Of a stretch of DNA of 64,000 bases, positions 56,465-63,845 are shown piece after piece. Under the pieces are notes generated by a model. That model did not search any database. It was not told where the DNA came from and worked only from the letters and a program-made list of their open reading frames with translations. The DNA comes from Formosa sp. Hel3_A1_48 (lineage in GTDB: Bacteria > Bacteroidota > Bacteroidia > Flavobacteriales > Flavobacteriaceae): assembly GCF_001735715.1 (NCBI RefSeq), contig NZ_CP017259.1, positions 1,299,501 to 1,363,500 on the forward strand, given 5' to 3'. Numbering within the stretch: the stretch's first letter is position 1; each line of letters opens with the position of its first letter. Both the position numbers and the translations under genes were made by a program.

Positions 56465-57256
56465 TTACTGGCAGTAAATAGGCAGTTGATTAGTGTAATA
56501 ATTTAGAATCTCTTTTCCTAAAGCTCTTTTATTTGAAAAAGGTTGTAAAGGAGTATTTTGAGCACTCCCCCAAATTAAATTAGTATTAAACTCACCAAGA
56601 TTTAATTTGTAATGATCTATTGTAAATTCCAACTGTTTTCTGTTTTCGGATAGTTTACCTTTTTTTGTTTTTATTCGTTTTATAAAATCAATAGGTAATA
56701 ATTTTAGACTCTCTTTTTTAAGTGACATTAAGATTAAATCCGGTTTCAATTCAATCACAAGCTTTTTCCATATTTCAAAACCTTCATTTGAAAGTTTCCT
56801 CTTTTGGTCCTTATTTAGATTAGACCATGTTGGATTAGTTGCTAACGGACTAAAAATATCAGTATGTAAAGCAACATTTTTTTGAGTTCCTTCATAATAA
56901 CACGTTCCCAAGCCATTAAGTAATGGTAAAAACCCGTTATTACTTTTATTAGGAATACCAAACCATTTTTTGTAAGGATTTGTTTTAAAGTAATTATCTA
57001 ATGATAGTTTTAAAGATTCAATAGTGTTTTCATATTGGGGAAATCTGATGAAACTAGTATTTGAGTTTTTAAACTCCTTGAATTCTGCATCCGATGGGTT
57101 TAAGGCAGCAGTTATAACCTTAAAATTTGATTTAAAGTAAGCACCAGAATTTCCGAAGTATAAGATTGGTAAACTAGGTTTAACTACAAAATCTAATTGA
57201 GAGTACTTATTATAATGATTTAGGCAAATACTATAAAGATTGTCACTTAAAACCAT
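56465..57256 (-). CDS. Uracil-DNA glycosylase-like protein (tentative)
   Basis: A 263-residue protein with a layout recalling the UDG fold: ILYFGNSGAYF, then VITAALNPSDAEF (resembling motif A, xLNPS with an acidic residue), a central GLGTCYYEGTQKNVALHTD, the strand KPDLILMSL, and a late WGSAQNTPLQPFSNK in the position of motif B. None is diagnostic and no key residue can be assigned with certainty. It follows the MORN-repeat gene by 18 bases as the second gene of a leftward pair, and shares its A+T-rich codon use. Confidence 0.45.
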   Translation of the reverse strand: MVLSDNLYSICLNHYNKYSQLDFVVKPSLPILYFGNSGAYFKSNFKVITAALNPSDAEFKEFKNSNTSFIRFPQYENTIESLKLSLDNYFKTNPYKKWFGIPNKSNNGFLPLLNGLGTCYYEGTQKNVALHTDIFSPLATNPTWSNLNKDQKRKLSNEGFEIWKKLVIELKPDLILMSLKKESLKLLPIDFIKRIKTKKGKLSENRKQLEFTIDHYKLNLGEFNTNLIWGSAQNTPLQPFSNKRALGKEILNYYTNQLPIYCQ

Positions 57257-57274
57257 GTATCATCTAACTGAATT

Positions 57275-59119
57275 TTAATCTTTTTTTCTGTTTAACACAT
57301 ACTCTTGAAGCGTAGTAAATTTGTCGCTCTCAATAAATTCAAATGATTCGTATTTTGGTTCGTGTTCAATTACATATTCTTCATCTAATTTATCAAATTT
57401 TTCAGCACCAAGGGGCTTATTGACATCTTCATCATACTCGCCTCCAACATAATATAACCTTTCCCCATTTCCAGTATATTCAACAACATCTGAAACCGAA
57501 TTTCCATCATAATCATAATCTCCATAATAAACATGTCTGCACACAGTTATATATTTCCCTGGGAATAAATTGTCTATTATATCCTCTGACTGACCAGGAG
57601 AGGCATAAATCTCATACTTATCATTATCAATTTCATTCATGTCTCCTCCAATTAGGTCCTCAATAACTCTTCTTACTTTTTCATATTCGTTAGTAAATGT
57701 TATGTTCCCAAATTCAAATTCACTTTTGTGTGTTAAAGATTTTACTAATTTCCCGTCTTTTATTAAATTAATGTCAACATCTTTTCCAAAGGTTTCTTTG
57801 ATAAATGATAAAAACAATTTCTCATTTCCATTAAAAGTTATATCCTTTTCAAAAGACTCCATGGTGTCTAAATTATTATACTCCAATACATCGTTTACAT
57901 CCACAGTATTTAAAACAGATTCAAATTCACAGTATTTGCCGCTTTTATCTAAATAAAACTCTCCAAAAGAGTTTGATGCTCCATAATCTTTGCTAATAAA
58001 GTCTTTAAATTCAGCTTCATTATAGAATATAGAAATTCTATGAAGAACACAATACTTTTCTTTATCATTTTCTATCCAATTTTCACTTTTTTCGTCCCAT
58101 ATATTTTCATTCCAGAACTTAAATTTTTGTATTCTAAAAAATAAATCTCCTTCATATGATTTTGGCTCTTTTAAATTGTATTTTTTTCTAAGTTTTGATT
58201 CCGTTTCTTTCATAAAATGAGGAATTAAATTCATTTGAGTTATTTCATTGCTTTGCTCATCAAAATATAGCTCAATTTTTCCTTCATTATATGTTCTTAT
58301 TTGATAAATAACGCCGTTTTTATGGTATTTTTCGGTGATATTTAAGTCTTCGTAATTATATTTCAAACTTTCAATCTTGCCATTTACATAAAATGATTTA
58401 ACATTATCGTAACGAATACTTTTTTCGCTCTCATAAGAAGAAATTGATTTGATGTTCCCATTTTTATAAAAGGTTTTTTTCTCTCCATTTTTTATATTTA
58501 GTTCTTCCTCGATATATCCTTCTTCGTGGTATGTAATTTTGTGTCCATTTTTTGTTTCTCTCAACAAACTACCGTCTTCCATTTGGTACCTAATTTCTAT
58601 CTTCATGCCTCCTTCGTAAATATAGTCACCTCTTAAGGCACCATTTTTCCAAAATAATTTTTCACTAACTTCTTTACCGTCTTCATAGTGTTGAATAGAA
58701 AACCCACCATATTTTTCTTCAAGCACTGATCCGTTGTAAAGATTGTTAGATTGGTAAAAAGTTTGGTCTTTTTCTTTTAACATGTCAATTCCAACACATT
58801 CTCGCCCCTCTAACTGATTAACTCCTTCCGAATCAAAATAACTAACCACTTTTACACATTCGTCTTTTGAATATTCCATTTGCATCATAATACTACCTCC
58901 TTCATAATATTCAGTATCCATGCCCTCTTTTAACCCATTTTTCATCTCAGTCTCATAAATAATTTGCGAATTATCATTTAACTCAAATAGCACACCTGTT
59001 AAAGGTTTACCTTTATAATGAGTAACTTTACCAATGTCTTCACAATCGTTAGAATTCGCACGAACGAATTCATTGTTATTCTTATTTTTCCCTCCAAAAA
59101 GTTTATCAAATAGCCCCAT
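57275..59119 (-). CDS. MORN_2/YwqK-type repeat protein
   Basis: A 614-residue protein beginning MGLFDKLFGGKNK, without a signal peptide. Residues of about 30-300 form roughly eight repeats with the xxYxxGxxxxxxxYxNG pattern of the YwqK/MORN_2 family (for example YEGGSIMMQMEY, FYKNGNIKSISSY, FYVNGKIESLKY, KYHKNGVIYQI). The C-terminal half (310-614) is acidic and unrecognised. Such repeats occur in proteins annotated as antitoxin-like, without a proven function. It is 18 bases upstream of the UDG-like gene. Confidence 0.7.
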   Translation of the reverse strand: MGLFDKLFGGKNKNNNEFVRANSNDCEDIGKVTHYKGKPLTGVLFELNDNSQIIYETEMKNGLKEGMDTEYYEGGSIMMQMEYSKDECVKVVSYFDSEGVNQLEGRECVGIDMLKEKDQTFYQSNNLYNGSVLEEKYGGFSIQHYEDGKEVSEKLFWKNGALRGDYIYEGGMKIEIRYQMEDGSLLRETKNGHKITYHEEGYIEEELNIKNGEKKTFYKNGNIKSISSYESEKSIRYDNVKSFYVNGKIESLKYNYEDLNITEKYHKNGVIYQIRTYNEGKIELYFDEQSNEITQMNLIPHFMKETESKLRKKYNLKEPKSYEGDLFFRIQKFKFWNENIWDEKSENWIENDKEKYCVLHRISIFYNEAEFKDFISKDYGASNSFGEFYLDKSGKYCEFESVLNTVDVNDVLEYNNLDTMESFEKDITFNGNEKLFLSFIKETFGKDVDINLIKDGKLVKSLTHKSEFEFGNITFTNEYEKVRRVIEDLIGGDMNEIDNDKYEIYASPGQSEDIIDNLFPGKYITVCRHVYYGDYDYDGNSVSDVVEYTGNGERLYYVGGEYDEDVNKPLGAEKFDKLDEEYVIEHEPKYESFEFIESDKFTTLQEYVLNRKKD

Positions 59120-59172
59120 ATCTGCTTGTATAGTATTGTTGTATTGTAAAACTAATGAAAAACTTTCAATAA

Positions 59173-59538
59173 TTAGTCGTTGATAATCTTACGTGAAGCT
59201 ATTTTCTTGAAACTACTGCCGTCTTTACCTAGCTTACCCTCTCTAAGCTCTTTTCTGAGTCTTTTGCTAGCCTTGTGATAGCGGTGCTTCTTCTCAACTT
59301 CCTCAACTAGCCTAGGATTGATTCTAACTATTCTAGCCTTAAGCTTAGCATAAGCATCACGAACTAGGGATACGTTACTATGTTTAGTGTGAATTAGTTC
59401 CCAAAGATACAATGGGTTATTAGTTATTAGTTGCTGAATTGAACGGCGTTCTTTATCAAAACTTAGAATATCGTTTAGCTTGTACTTATCACTAAGCCTA
59501 CTGTTAAGTTTTAATGTCTTGTCAGAGTTTTTGTTCAT
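59173..59538 (-). CDS. Small basic hypothetical protein
   Basis: A 121-residue protein, strongly basic in its C-terminal half (KKHRYHKASKRLRKELREGK and following, shown only in part), with a helical central segment (LITNNPLYLWELIHTKH). I recognise no family. The charge suggests nucleic-acid binding. It lies between the MORN-repeat gene (53 bases away) and a 334-base spacer with two palindromes that could control it and the divergent helicase gene. Confidence 0.55.
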   Translation of the reverse strand: MNKNSDKTLKLNSRLSDKYKLNDILSFDKERRSIQQLITNNPLYLWELIHTKHSNVSLVRDAYAKLKARIVRINPRLVEEVEKKHRYHKASKRLRKELREGKLGKDGSSFKKIASRKIIND

Positions 59539-59601
59539 ATCTTCCCTTGAAGCAGTAAAGATAACCTGGCTGTAAATTCAATGCAATATCAAAAGTCATT
59601 T

Positions 59602-59616
59602 TTGCGAATTTCGCAA
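59602..59616. repeat. Perfect 15-base palindrome TTGCGAA-T-TTCGCAA
   Basis: TTGCGAA (59602-59608), T, TTCGCAA (59610-59616). It stands out because it carries a CG-containing core in a nearly GC-free spacer, and it lies 64 bases upstream of the small basic protein gene. It is a plausible repressor operator. Confidence 0.6.
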
Positions 59617-59676
59617 TGCAAAAACTTAAATATTACTAAATTTTGCTCAAAATCAAGGTAAAAGAGACTGGTGAGC

Positions 59677-59697
59677 ATCAATACAATTTTTATTGAT
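59677..59697. repeat. Inverted repeat ATCAATA/TATTGAT
   Basis: Seven-base perfect arms at 59677-59683 and 59691-59697 around CAATTTT. In such A+T-rich DNA the chance of coincidence is higher than for the neighbouring palindrome. Confidence 0.45.
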
Positions 59698-59872
59698 AAA
59701 TTCTCAAAAAAAAGCCATATTTTTTTGAATTATGGTATTAAAAAAAAGCGTCTATTTACTCTTTTTTTTGTTCATTTTGACTAAAAGACGTCAATTTTTG
59801 AGTTTTTATTGAAAATAGCTAGATTTTTTTATTCGTTTCTACTATTTTTAAAAACCATTATATCCTGATAAA

Positions 59873-62800
59873 GTGAATTATAAACAAATATTTAAATCGA
59901 TTGTCAACTGGGATAACTTTGTAAGTTCTCTTTCCGACCTTTCAAAAAAGGAAAAAGGAGATGCTTTTGAGTTTTTAACAAAGTGCTTGTTTGAAATTAA
60001 GCCCCAATACACTAAGCTTTATGACAATGTGTGGTTACTCTCTGAAGTTCCTCAAAAGGAACTTGAGTATCTTGAACTTCCTTTCCATGATTTAGGTATT
60101 GACCTCATTGCTAAAACTGGAAACGAATATCACGCAATACAATGCAAGTACCACTCGGACAAATACCAGTCAGTAACATTTAAAGAAGTTTCCACTTTTA
60201 CAACTCTTGTTGAAGGTAATCCAAAGATAAGTAAAGGATACATTTGTTCAAGTGCTCTAAGCACATCTAAAAACCTTGATAAAGTTAGTAAGGGGAGTAT
60301 CATTAAGCTACTTGGGGATACCTGGCAAGATTTAGATGAAGAGTTTTTTAAAAATGTAAATAAGAAGCTTCAAGGCAAAGCGGTTAAAATCACTCCTTAC
60401 AAACCTTTTCAACATCAAAAAAAGGCGATTAAAGATGCTGTAAAACACTTTGTTCAGGACGAGGAATCAAGAGGTAAACTTATTTTTCCTTGTGGCGCTG
60501 GTAAGAGTTTAACAGGCTATTGGATAATTAAAGAATTAAACCCAAAATCAACAATTATAGCAGTGCCTAGCCTTTCTCTTGTAAAGCAAACCTTGGAGGT
60601 TTACTTACGAGAAATGGTAGCTAATAAAGCCAGTGTAAAATGGTTGTGTATCTGTTCCGATGAGGGTATCGGAAAAAATGATGATGTTGCCTTCTTTACA
60701 GACAATTTAGGAGTTCCATGTCAAACAGATCCTAATTACATTGAGAGTTGGTTAAAAGCAAATAAAGAAGAGAATAAAGTCATTTTCACTACCTATCAAA
60801 GTGGTAGAATCATTGCAGAGCTTTCCAAAAAACTCAAGATAACTTTTGATGTTGGAATTTTTGATGAGGCGCATAAGACTGTAGGGGCTGACACAAAATT
60901 ATTTAGTCATCTATTATTTGAAAAGAATATCAACATCACAAAGCGAGTGTTCATGACAGCAACCGAGCGATTTTACGCTGGTTCTAGAGATGATATTATC
61001 TCAATGGACGATGAGGATATCTACGGAGAAACATTCACTCAAATGAGCTTCAAAGAAGCCATTGATGCGAAGCTTTTAACCGACTATAAGGTTATAACCA
61101 TTGATATTAAAAAGTCTGAAATAGCAGAGTTTATAAAAGACAATAATCTTGTACAACTAAATAGCAGATGGAAGAAAGAAACAGAAGCTAGATCCTTAGC
61201 CTCAATGCTAGCTTTGAGAAAAGCTATGAAGCGTTTTAACATCAAAAATGCTGTATCATTTCACTCGTCTATTGAAAAAGCTACTAGGAATAAAGAACTT
61301 CAGAAATACATCACAGAGACCTATAAATATAAACCAATAGATACCTACACTGTTTCTGGTAAAATACCTACAACCAAACGAAATGATATAGTTCAAGAGT
61401 TTGCCAAATCCCAAAAAGCTTTAATTACAAATGCTCGTTGTTTAACTGAAGGGGTTGATGTTCCAAACATTGATTGTATTGTATTTGCTGACCCAAGAAA
61501 AAGTAAAGTTGATATTGTACAAGCGCTTGGTAGAGCACTTAGAAAAAAAGAAGGTAAAGATTGGGGTTATGTTATTCTTCCAGTTGTTTATGATGGAAAT
61601 ACAAATGAAATAGATAATGATAATTTCAATGAAATTCTCTCTATTGTAAGGGGCTTAGCTGCGAATGATGAGAGAATAATTGAGTACTTCAAAGATAAAA
61701 GTTTGGGAGAGGGCTCAAAAGAAAGGTCTGGGGGTGTTAAACTGTTTGATATGATTTCTGAAACCCTTTCAGAGTCAGACTTTGCAGAACAGCTTTCAAT
61801 CAAACTTTGGGAGAAATTGTCAAGGTTTAGCTGGATGCCATTTGAAGAGGCAAGGGAATTTGTGAGAACTTTAAATATTGAAAATCAGGAAGAATATTGG
61901 ACTAAACATAAGGCAGGTTTAATCCCTAAAAACATTCCTTTTTCACCATATAATGTATATAAGCAATCAGGCTGGAAGTCTTACCCTGATTTTCTAGGCT
62001 ATGAAAGTCTTTTTAGAACTTTGCTGAGTTATGAAGCCAGTAAAAAAATAGTTCAAAAATTTAAATTAAAAAGTTCAATTGATTGGAGAAGTTTAGACAA
62101 ATCTAAACTACAATTAAACATTCCCAAAAGACCCAATAGCTATTATAAAGACAAAGGTTGGGTTAGCTGGGGCGATTGGCTTGGATATGAACCTAGAAGG
62201 AAAAACAATGCTAATTATTTAAATTATGAAGAGGCCTGTAAATTCGTTAATGGTTTGGGTTTAAAAAGTAATGACGATTGGCTAAAGTATTGCAAAACAG
62301 GAAAAATCCCAGTTAATATCCCAAAAGACCCAAGAAAAATTTATGCCAGTAGTGGTTGGGTTGGGCTCGGTGATTGGCTTGGAACAGGAAGAATAGCAGA
62401 CCAATTAAAAAAACATCAATACTTATCATTTGAGGAAGCAAGGAAATACGTTCAAAGTCTCAACCTGAAGAATTCAAGACAGTGGGTGGAGCATGTCAAA
62501 GAAAAAAACATCAAAAACATTCCAAGAAAGCCAGATCAAACCTACAGTCTCAAAGGGTGGAATGGTTGGAAAGATTTTCTGGGTATAACAAACAATAAAA
62601 AATTTGATTCTTTTCATAAAGCACAAGAATGGGCTTTGAAAAATAATATTAAAACAAAAAAGGAGTGGAAAGAAAGTCAATTAAGACCAGATTGTTTTCC
62701 TAAAAATCCAGATTACAGTGCGGAGTATAAAAAAGAATGGATTAGTTGGAATAAGTTTCTAAATAAAAAAGATTATTTGGGGTTTATCGAAGCAAAAAAA

Positions 62801-63139
62801 TTTATAGCCAGTCTAAAATTGAAAAATCAATCTGAATGGCGAAAATATTGTAAGTCTTCTGAATTCCCCTCCTTTATTCCTAAAAACCCAAAGAAAGAAT
62901 ATTCCGATCAATGGTTAGGTTTAGGTGACTGGTTAGGAACCGGAAGAGTAGCTGATCAATTAAAGGTTTTTAGAAGTTTTGAAGATGTAAAAAAACTTGT
63001 TAAAAATCTAGGTATTAAAAGCCAAAAAGAATGGTTTCAATATGCAAAATCTGGTGGTAAACCAGAAGATGTTCCATATAAGCCATATAGATATAAAAAG
63101 GAGTGGAAAGGCTGGGCTGATTTCTTGGGTAAGGAGTAA
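59873..63139 (+). CDS. Mrr-like nuclease domain / SF2 helicase with seven C-terminal WxDWLG repeats
   Basis: A 1088-residue protein starting with GTG. Residues of about 25-150 form an Mrr/PD-(D/E)XK-like domain (HDLGIDLIAKTGNEYHAIQC, then K in the QxK position). Residues of about 180-640 are a superfamily 2 helicase: Walker A PCGAGKS (206-212), DEAH at 331-334, motif III MTATER, and RCLTEGVDVPNID with QALGRALR. From about 655 to the end are seven units of about 62 residues with the pattern FEEAxxFVxxLxLKxxxxWxxY, IPxxPxxxY, WxGWxDWLGTG, like the phage-integrase repeat unit family. Likely a DNA-acting defence or mobile-element protein; no modification partner is seen. Confidence 0.85.
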   Translation: MNYKQIFKSIVNWDNFVSSLSDLSKKEKGDAFEFLTKCLFEIKPQYTKLYDNVWLLSEVPQKELEYLELPFHDLGIDLIAKTGNEYHAIQCKYHSDKYQSVTFKEVSTFTTLVEGNPKISKGYICSSALSTSKNLDKVSKGSIIKLLGDTWQDLDEEFFKNVNKKLQGKAVKITPYKPFQHQKKAIKDAVKHFVQDEESRGKLIFPCGAGKSLTGYWIIKELNPKSTIIAVPSLSLVKQTLEVYLREMVANKASVKWLCICSDEGIGKNDDVAFFTDNLGVPCQTDPNYIESWLKANKEENKVIFTTYQSGRIIAELSKKLKITFDVGIFDEAHKTVGADTKLFSHLLFEKNINITKRVFMTATERFYAGSRDDIISMDDEDIYGETFTQMSFKEAIDAKLLTDYKVITIDIKKSEIAEFIKDNNLVQLNSRWKKETEARSLASMLALRKAMKRFNIKNAVSFHSSIEKATRNKELQKYITETYKYKPIDTYTVSGKIPTTKRNDIVQEFAKSQKALITNARCLTEGVDVPNIDCIVFADPRKSKVDIVQALGRALRKKEGKDWGYVILPVVYDGNTNEIDNDNFNEILSIVRGLAANDERIIEYFKDKSLGEGSKERSGGVKLFDMISETLSESDFAEQLSIKLWEKLSRFSWMPFEEAREFVRTLNIENQEEYWTKHKAGLIPKNIPFSPYNVYKQSGWKSYPDFLGYESLFRTLLSYEASKKIVQKFKLKSSIDWRSLDKSKLQLNIPKRPNSYYKDKGWVSWGDWLGYEPRRKNNANYLNYEEACKFVNGLGLKSNDDWLKYCKTGKIPVNIPKDPRKIYASSGWVGLGDWLGTGRIADQLKKHQYLSFEEARKYVQSLNLKNSRQWVEHVKEKNIKNIPRKPDQTYSLKGWNGWKDFLGITNNKKFDSFHKAQEWALKNNIKTKKEWKESQLRPDCFPKNPDYSAEYKKEWISWNKFLNKKDYLGFIEAKKFIASLKLKNQSEWRKYCKSSEFPSFIPKNPKKEYSDQWLGLGDWLGTGRVADQLKVFRSFEDVKKLVKNLGIKSQKEWFQYAKSGGKPEDVPYKPYRYKKEWKGWADFLGKE

Positions 63140-63285
63140 AACTTTATGTCTAGAAAGAACAGAGTGTATAACCCCTACCACCAAAACACCACATTTTAGG
63201 TTTTCAAAAAATTAACCACCTATAAATATAAATATAGCATTAAGTTAGTGTGTGTAAGTGATGAGTCCCCTCCCTACAGAAACCC
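63140..63285. other. Spacer after the helicase gene
   Basis: A stretch without a convincing ORF or recognised structure, mixed C- and A-rich, between the helicase stop and the terminator. Confidence 0.5.
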
Positions 63286-63326
63286 CACACCAAACTTGCT
63301 GTGATGGGTGTGCCCCCCTTTTTTTT
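63286..63326 (+). terminator. Probable intrinsic terminator downstream of the helicase gene
   Basis: CACACC (63286-63291) pairs with GGTGTG (63307-63312), followed by six C and eight T residues. The loop is about 15 bases and the stem is close to a bulge, so strength is moderate. It would isolate the following operon from helicase transcription. Confidence 0.5.
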
Positions 63327-63341
63327 CTATTGTTTTCATCT

Positions 63342-63371
63342 TTGATTATTCATTTGTATTATGTAAATTTG
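63342..63371 (+). promoter_or_regulatory. Promoter of the structured leader and small-gene operon
   Basis: TTG (63342-63344), 19 bases, TAAATTTG (63364-63371). Boxes and spacing match the consensus as well as the rseP and tRNA promoters do. Transcription should begin at about 63375, at the start of the structured region. Confidence 0.75.
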
Positions 63372-63374
63372 TGA

Positions 63375-63510
63375 TGCATCAGGAACGCTTTAAGCGTACC
63401 AACCGACTTACTCGAAGCACGGTGGTTTAGAATGCGGGAACTCTCCAAAATTAACGAGTAATCCACATCCTTTCTTGTTGCAATTTATGTCAAACTTAAA
63501 TTGTAAAACA
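63375..63510 (+). ncRNA. Candidate structured 5' leader or small RNA with pseudoknot
   Basis: About 135 bases between the predicted transcript start and the first small gene. Stem 1: GG-A-ACGCT / AGCGT-A-CC (63382-63400). Stem 2: ACCG (63402-63405) with CGGT (63420-63423), loop of 14 bases. Pseudoknot: loop bases TTACTCG (63408-63414) pair perfectly with CGAGTAA (63455-63461). An exclusive alternative pairs GTGGTTTA (63422-63429) with TAATCCAC (63459-63466), one mismatch. Stem 3: CAATTTA (63481-63487) with TAAATTG (63497-63503), ending eight bases before the ATG. I cannot match it to a known RNA class. It is less A+T rich than its surroundings. Confidence 0.45.
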
Positions 63511-63648
63511 ATGAAAAAAACAAAACAAATTCAAGTCAAATTCTTCAAAGAAGAATCCATTTTCAATCTTATTGATTTAGAAAGCCTAGAGCTTTATCGT
63601 CAAATGATGGCTGACCGCTATGGCAGTCTAAATGATGAAGAGGAATGA
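63511..63648 (+). CDS. Small acidic-tailed hypothetical protein (45 aa)
   Basis: A 45-residue protein with a basic beginning (MKKTKQIQVKFFKEE), a hydrophobic/amphipathic middle (SIFNLIDLESLELYRQMM) and an acidic end (LNDEEE). I recognise no family. Support comes from position: it follows the structured leader directly, and its TGA overlaps the next ATG by four bases, so it is the first gene of a coupled operon. Confidence 0.6.
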   Translation: MKKTKQIQVKFFKEESIFNLIDLESLELYRQMMADRYGSLNDEEE

Positions 63649-63845
63649 GCGCTAAGCTTAGTGGGGAAGTCATCTTTAAAGTGACATTTGATCAGCATGG
63701 GTTCCCTATTGGTATGTATACTACTGCAGCTATAATTCACATGTGTGCTGAGCAAATACACGCTAGATCTCCTTTTAATAATCCAAACAAGCCGAAGAAG
63801 CTAGATAATTTTAAAGTTGAATTAATTTCAAAAAAAGTAATATGA
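63645..63845 (+). CDS. Small hypothetical protein (66 aa)
   Basis: A 66-residue protein with a beta-rich start (GEVIFKVTFDQHGFPIGMYT), a helix (TAAIIHMCAEQIHAR) and a closing strand (NFKVELISKKV). No family recognised. Both ends overlap neighbours by four bases (ATGA), giving strong support for translation of the operon as a unit. Confidence 0.6.
   Translation: MSAKLSGEVIFKVTFDQHGFPIGMYTTAAIIHMCAEQIHARSPFNNPNKPKKLDNFKVELISKKVI

Larger units (their letters stand above)
59539..59872. other. A+T-rich divergent spacer of 334 bases
   Basis: This non-coding stretch separates the small basic protein gene from the helicase gene. It is extremely A+T rich with poly-T and poly-A runs, and holds two clean inverted repeats (59602-59616 and 59677-59697). 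No exact TAnnTTTG box with a good TTG partner was found for either gene, and no ORF of convincing length. Confidence 0.7.

Noticed and set aside
61830-63139. CRISPR-like repeat array
   Set aside because: The periodicity is at protein level inside an open frame (WxDWLG repeats); the DNA copies are diverged and there are no spacers.
63140-63285. Small coding frame after the helicase
   Set aside because: Frequent stops in all frames and no start with a supporting context.
63375-63510. Identity as a hammerhead ribozyme, group II intron domain V or tmRNA
   Set aside because: The expected conserved cores (CTGATGA/GAAA, the AGC or CGC-type domain V hairpin, or the tRNA-like ends) are not present.
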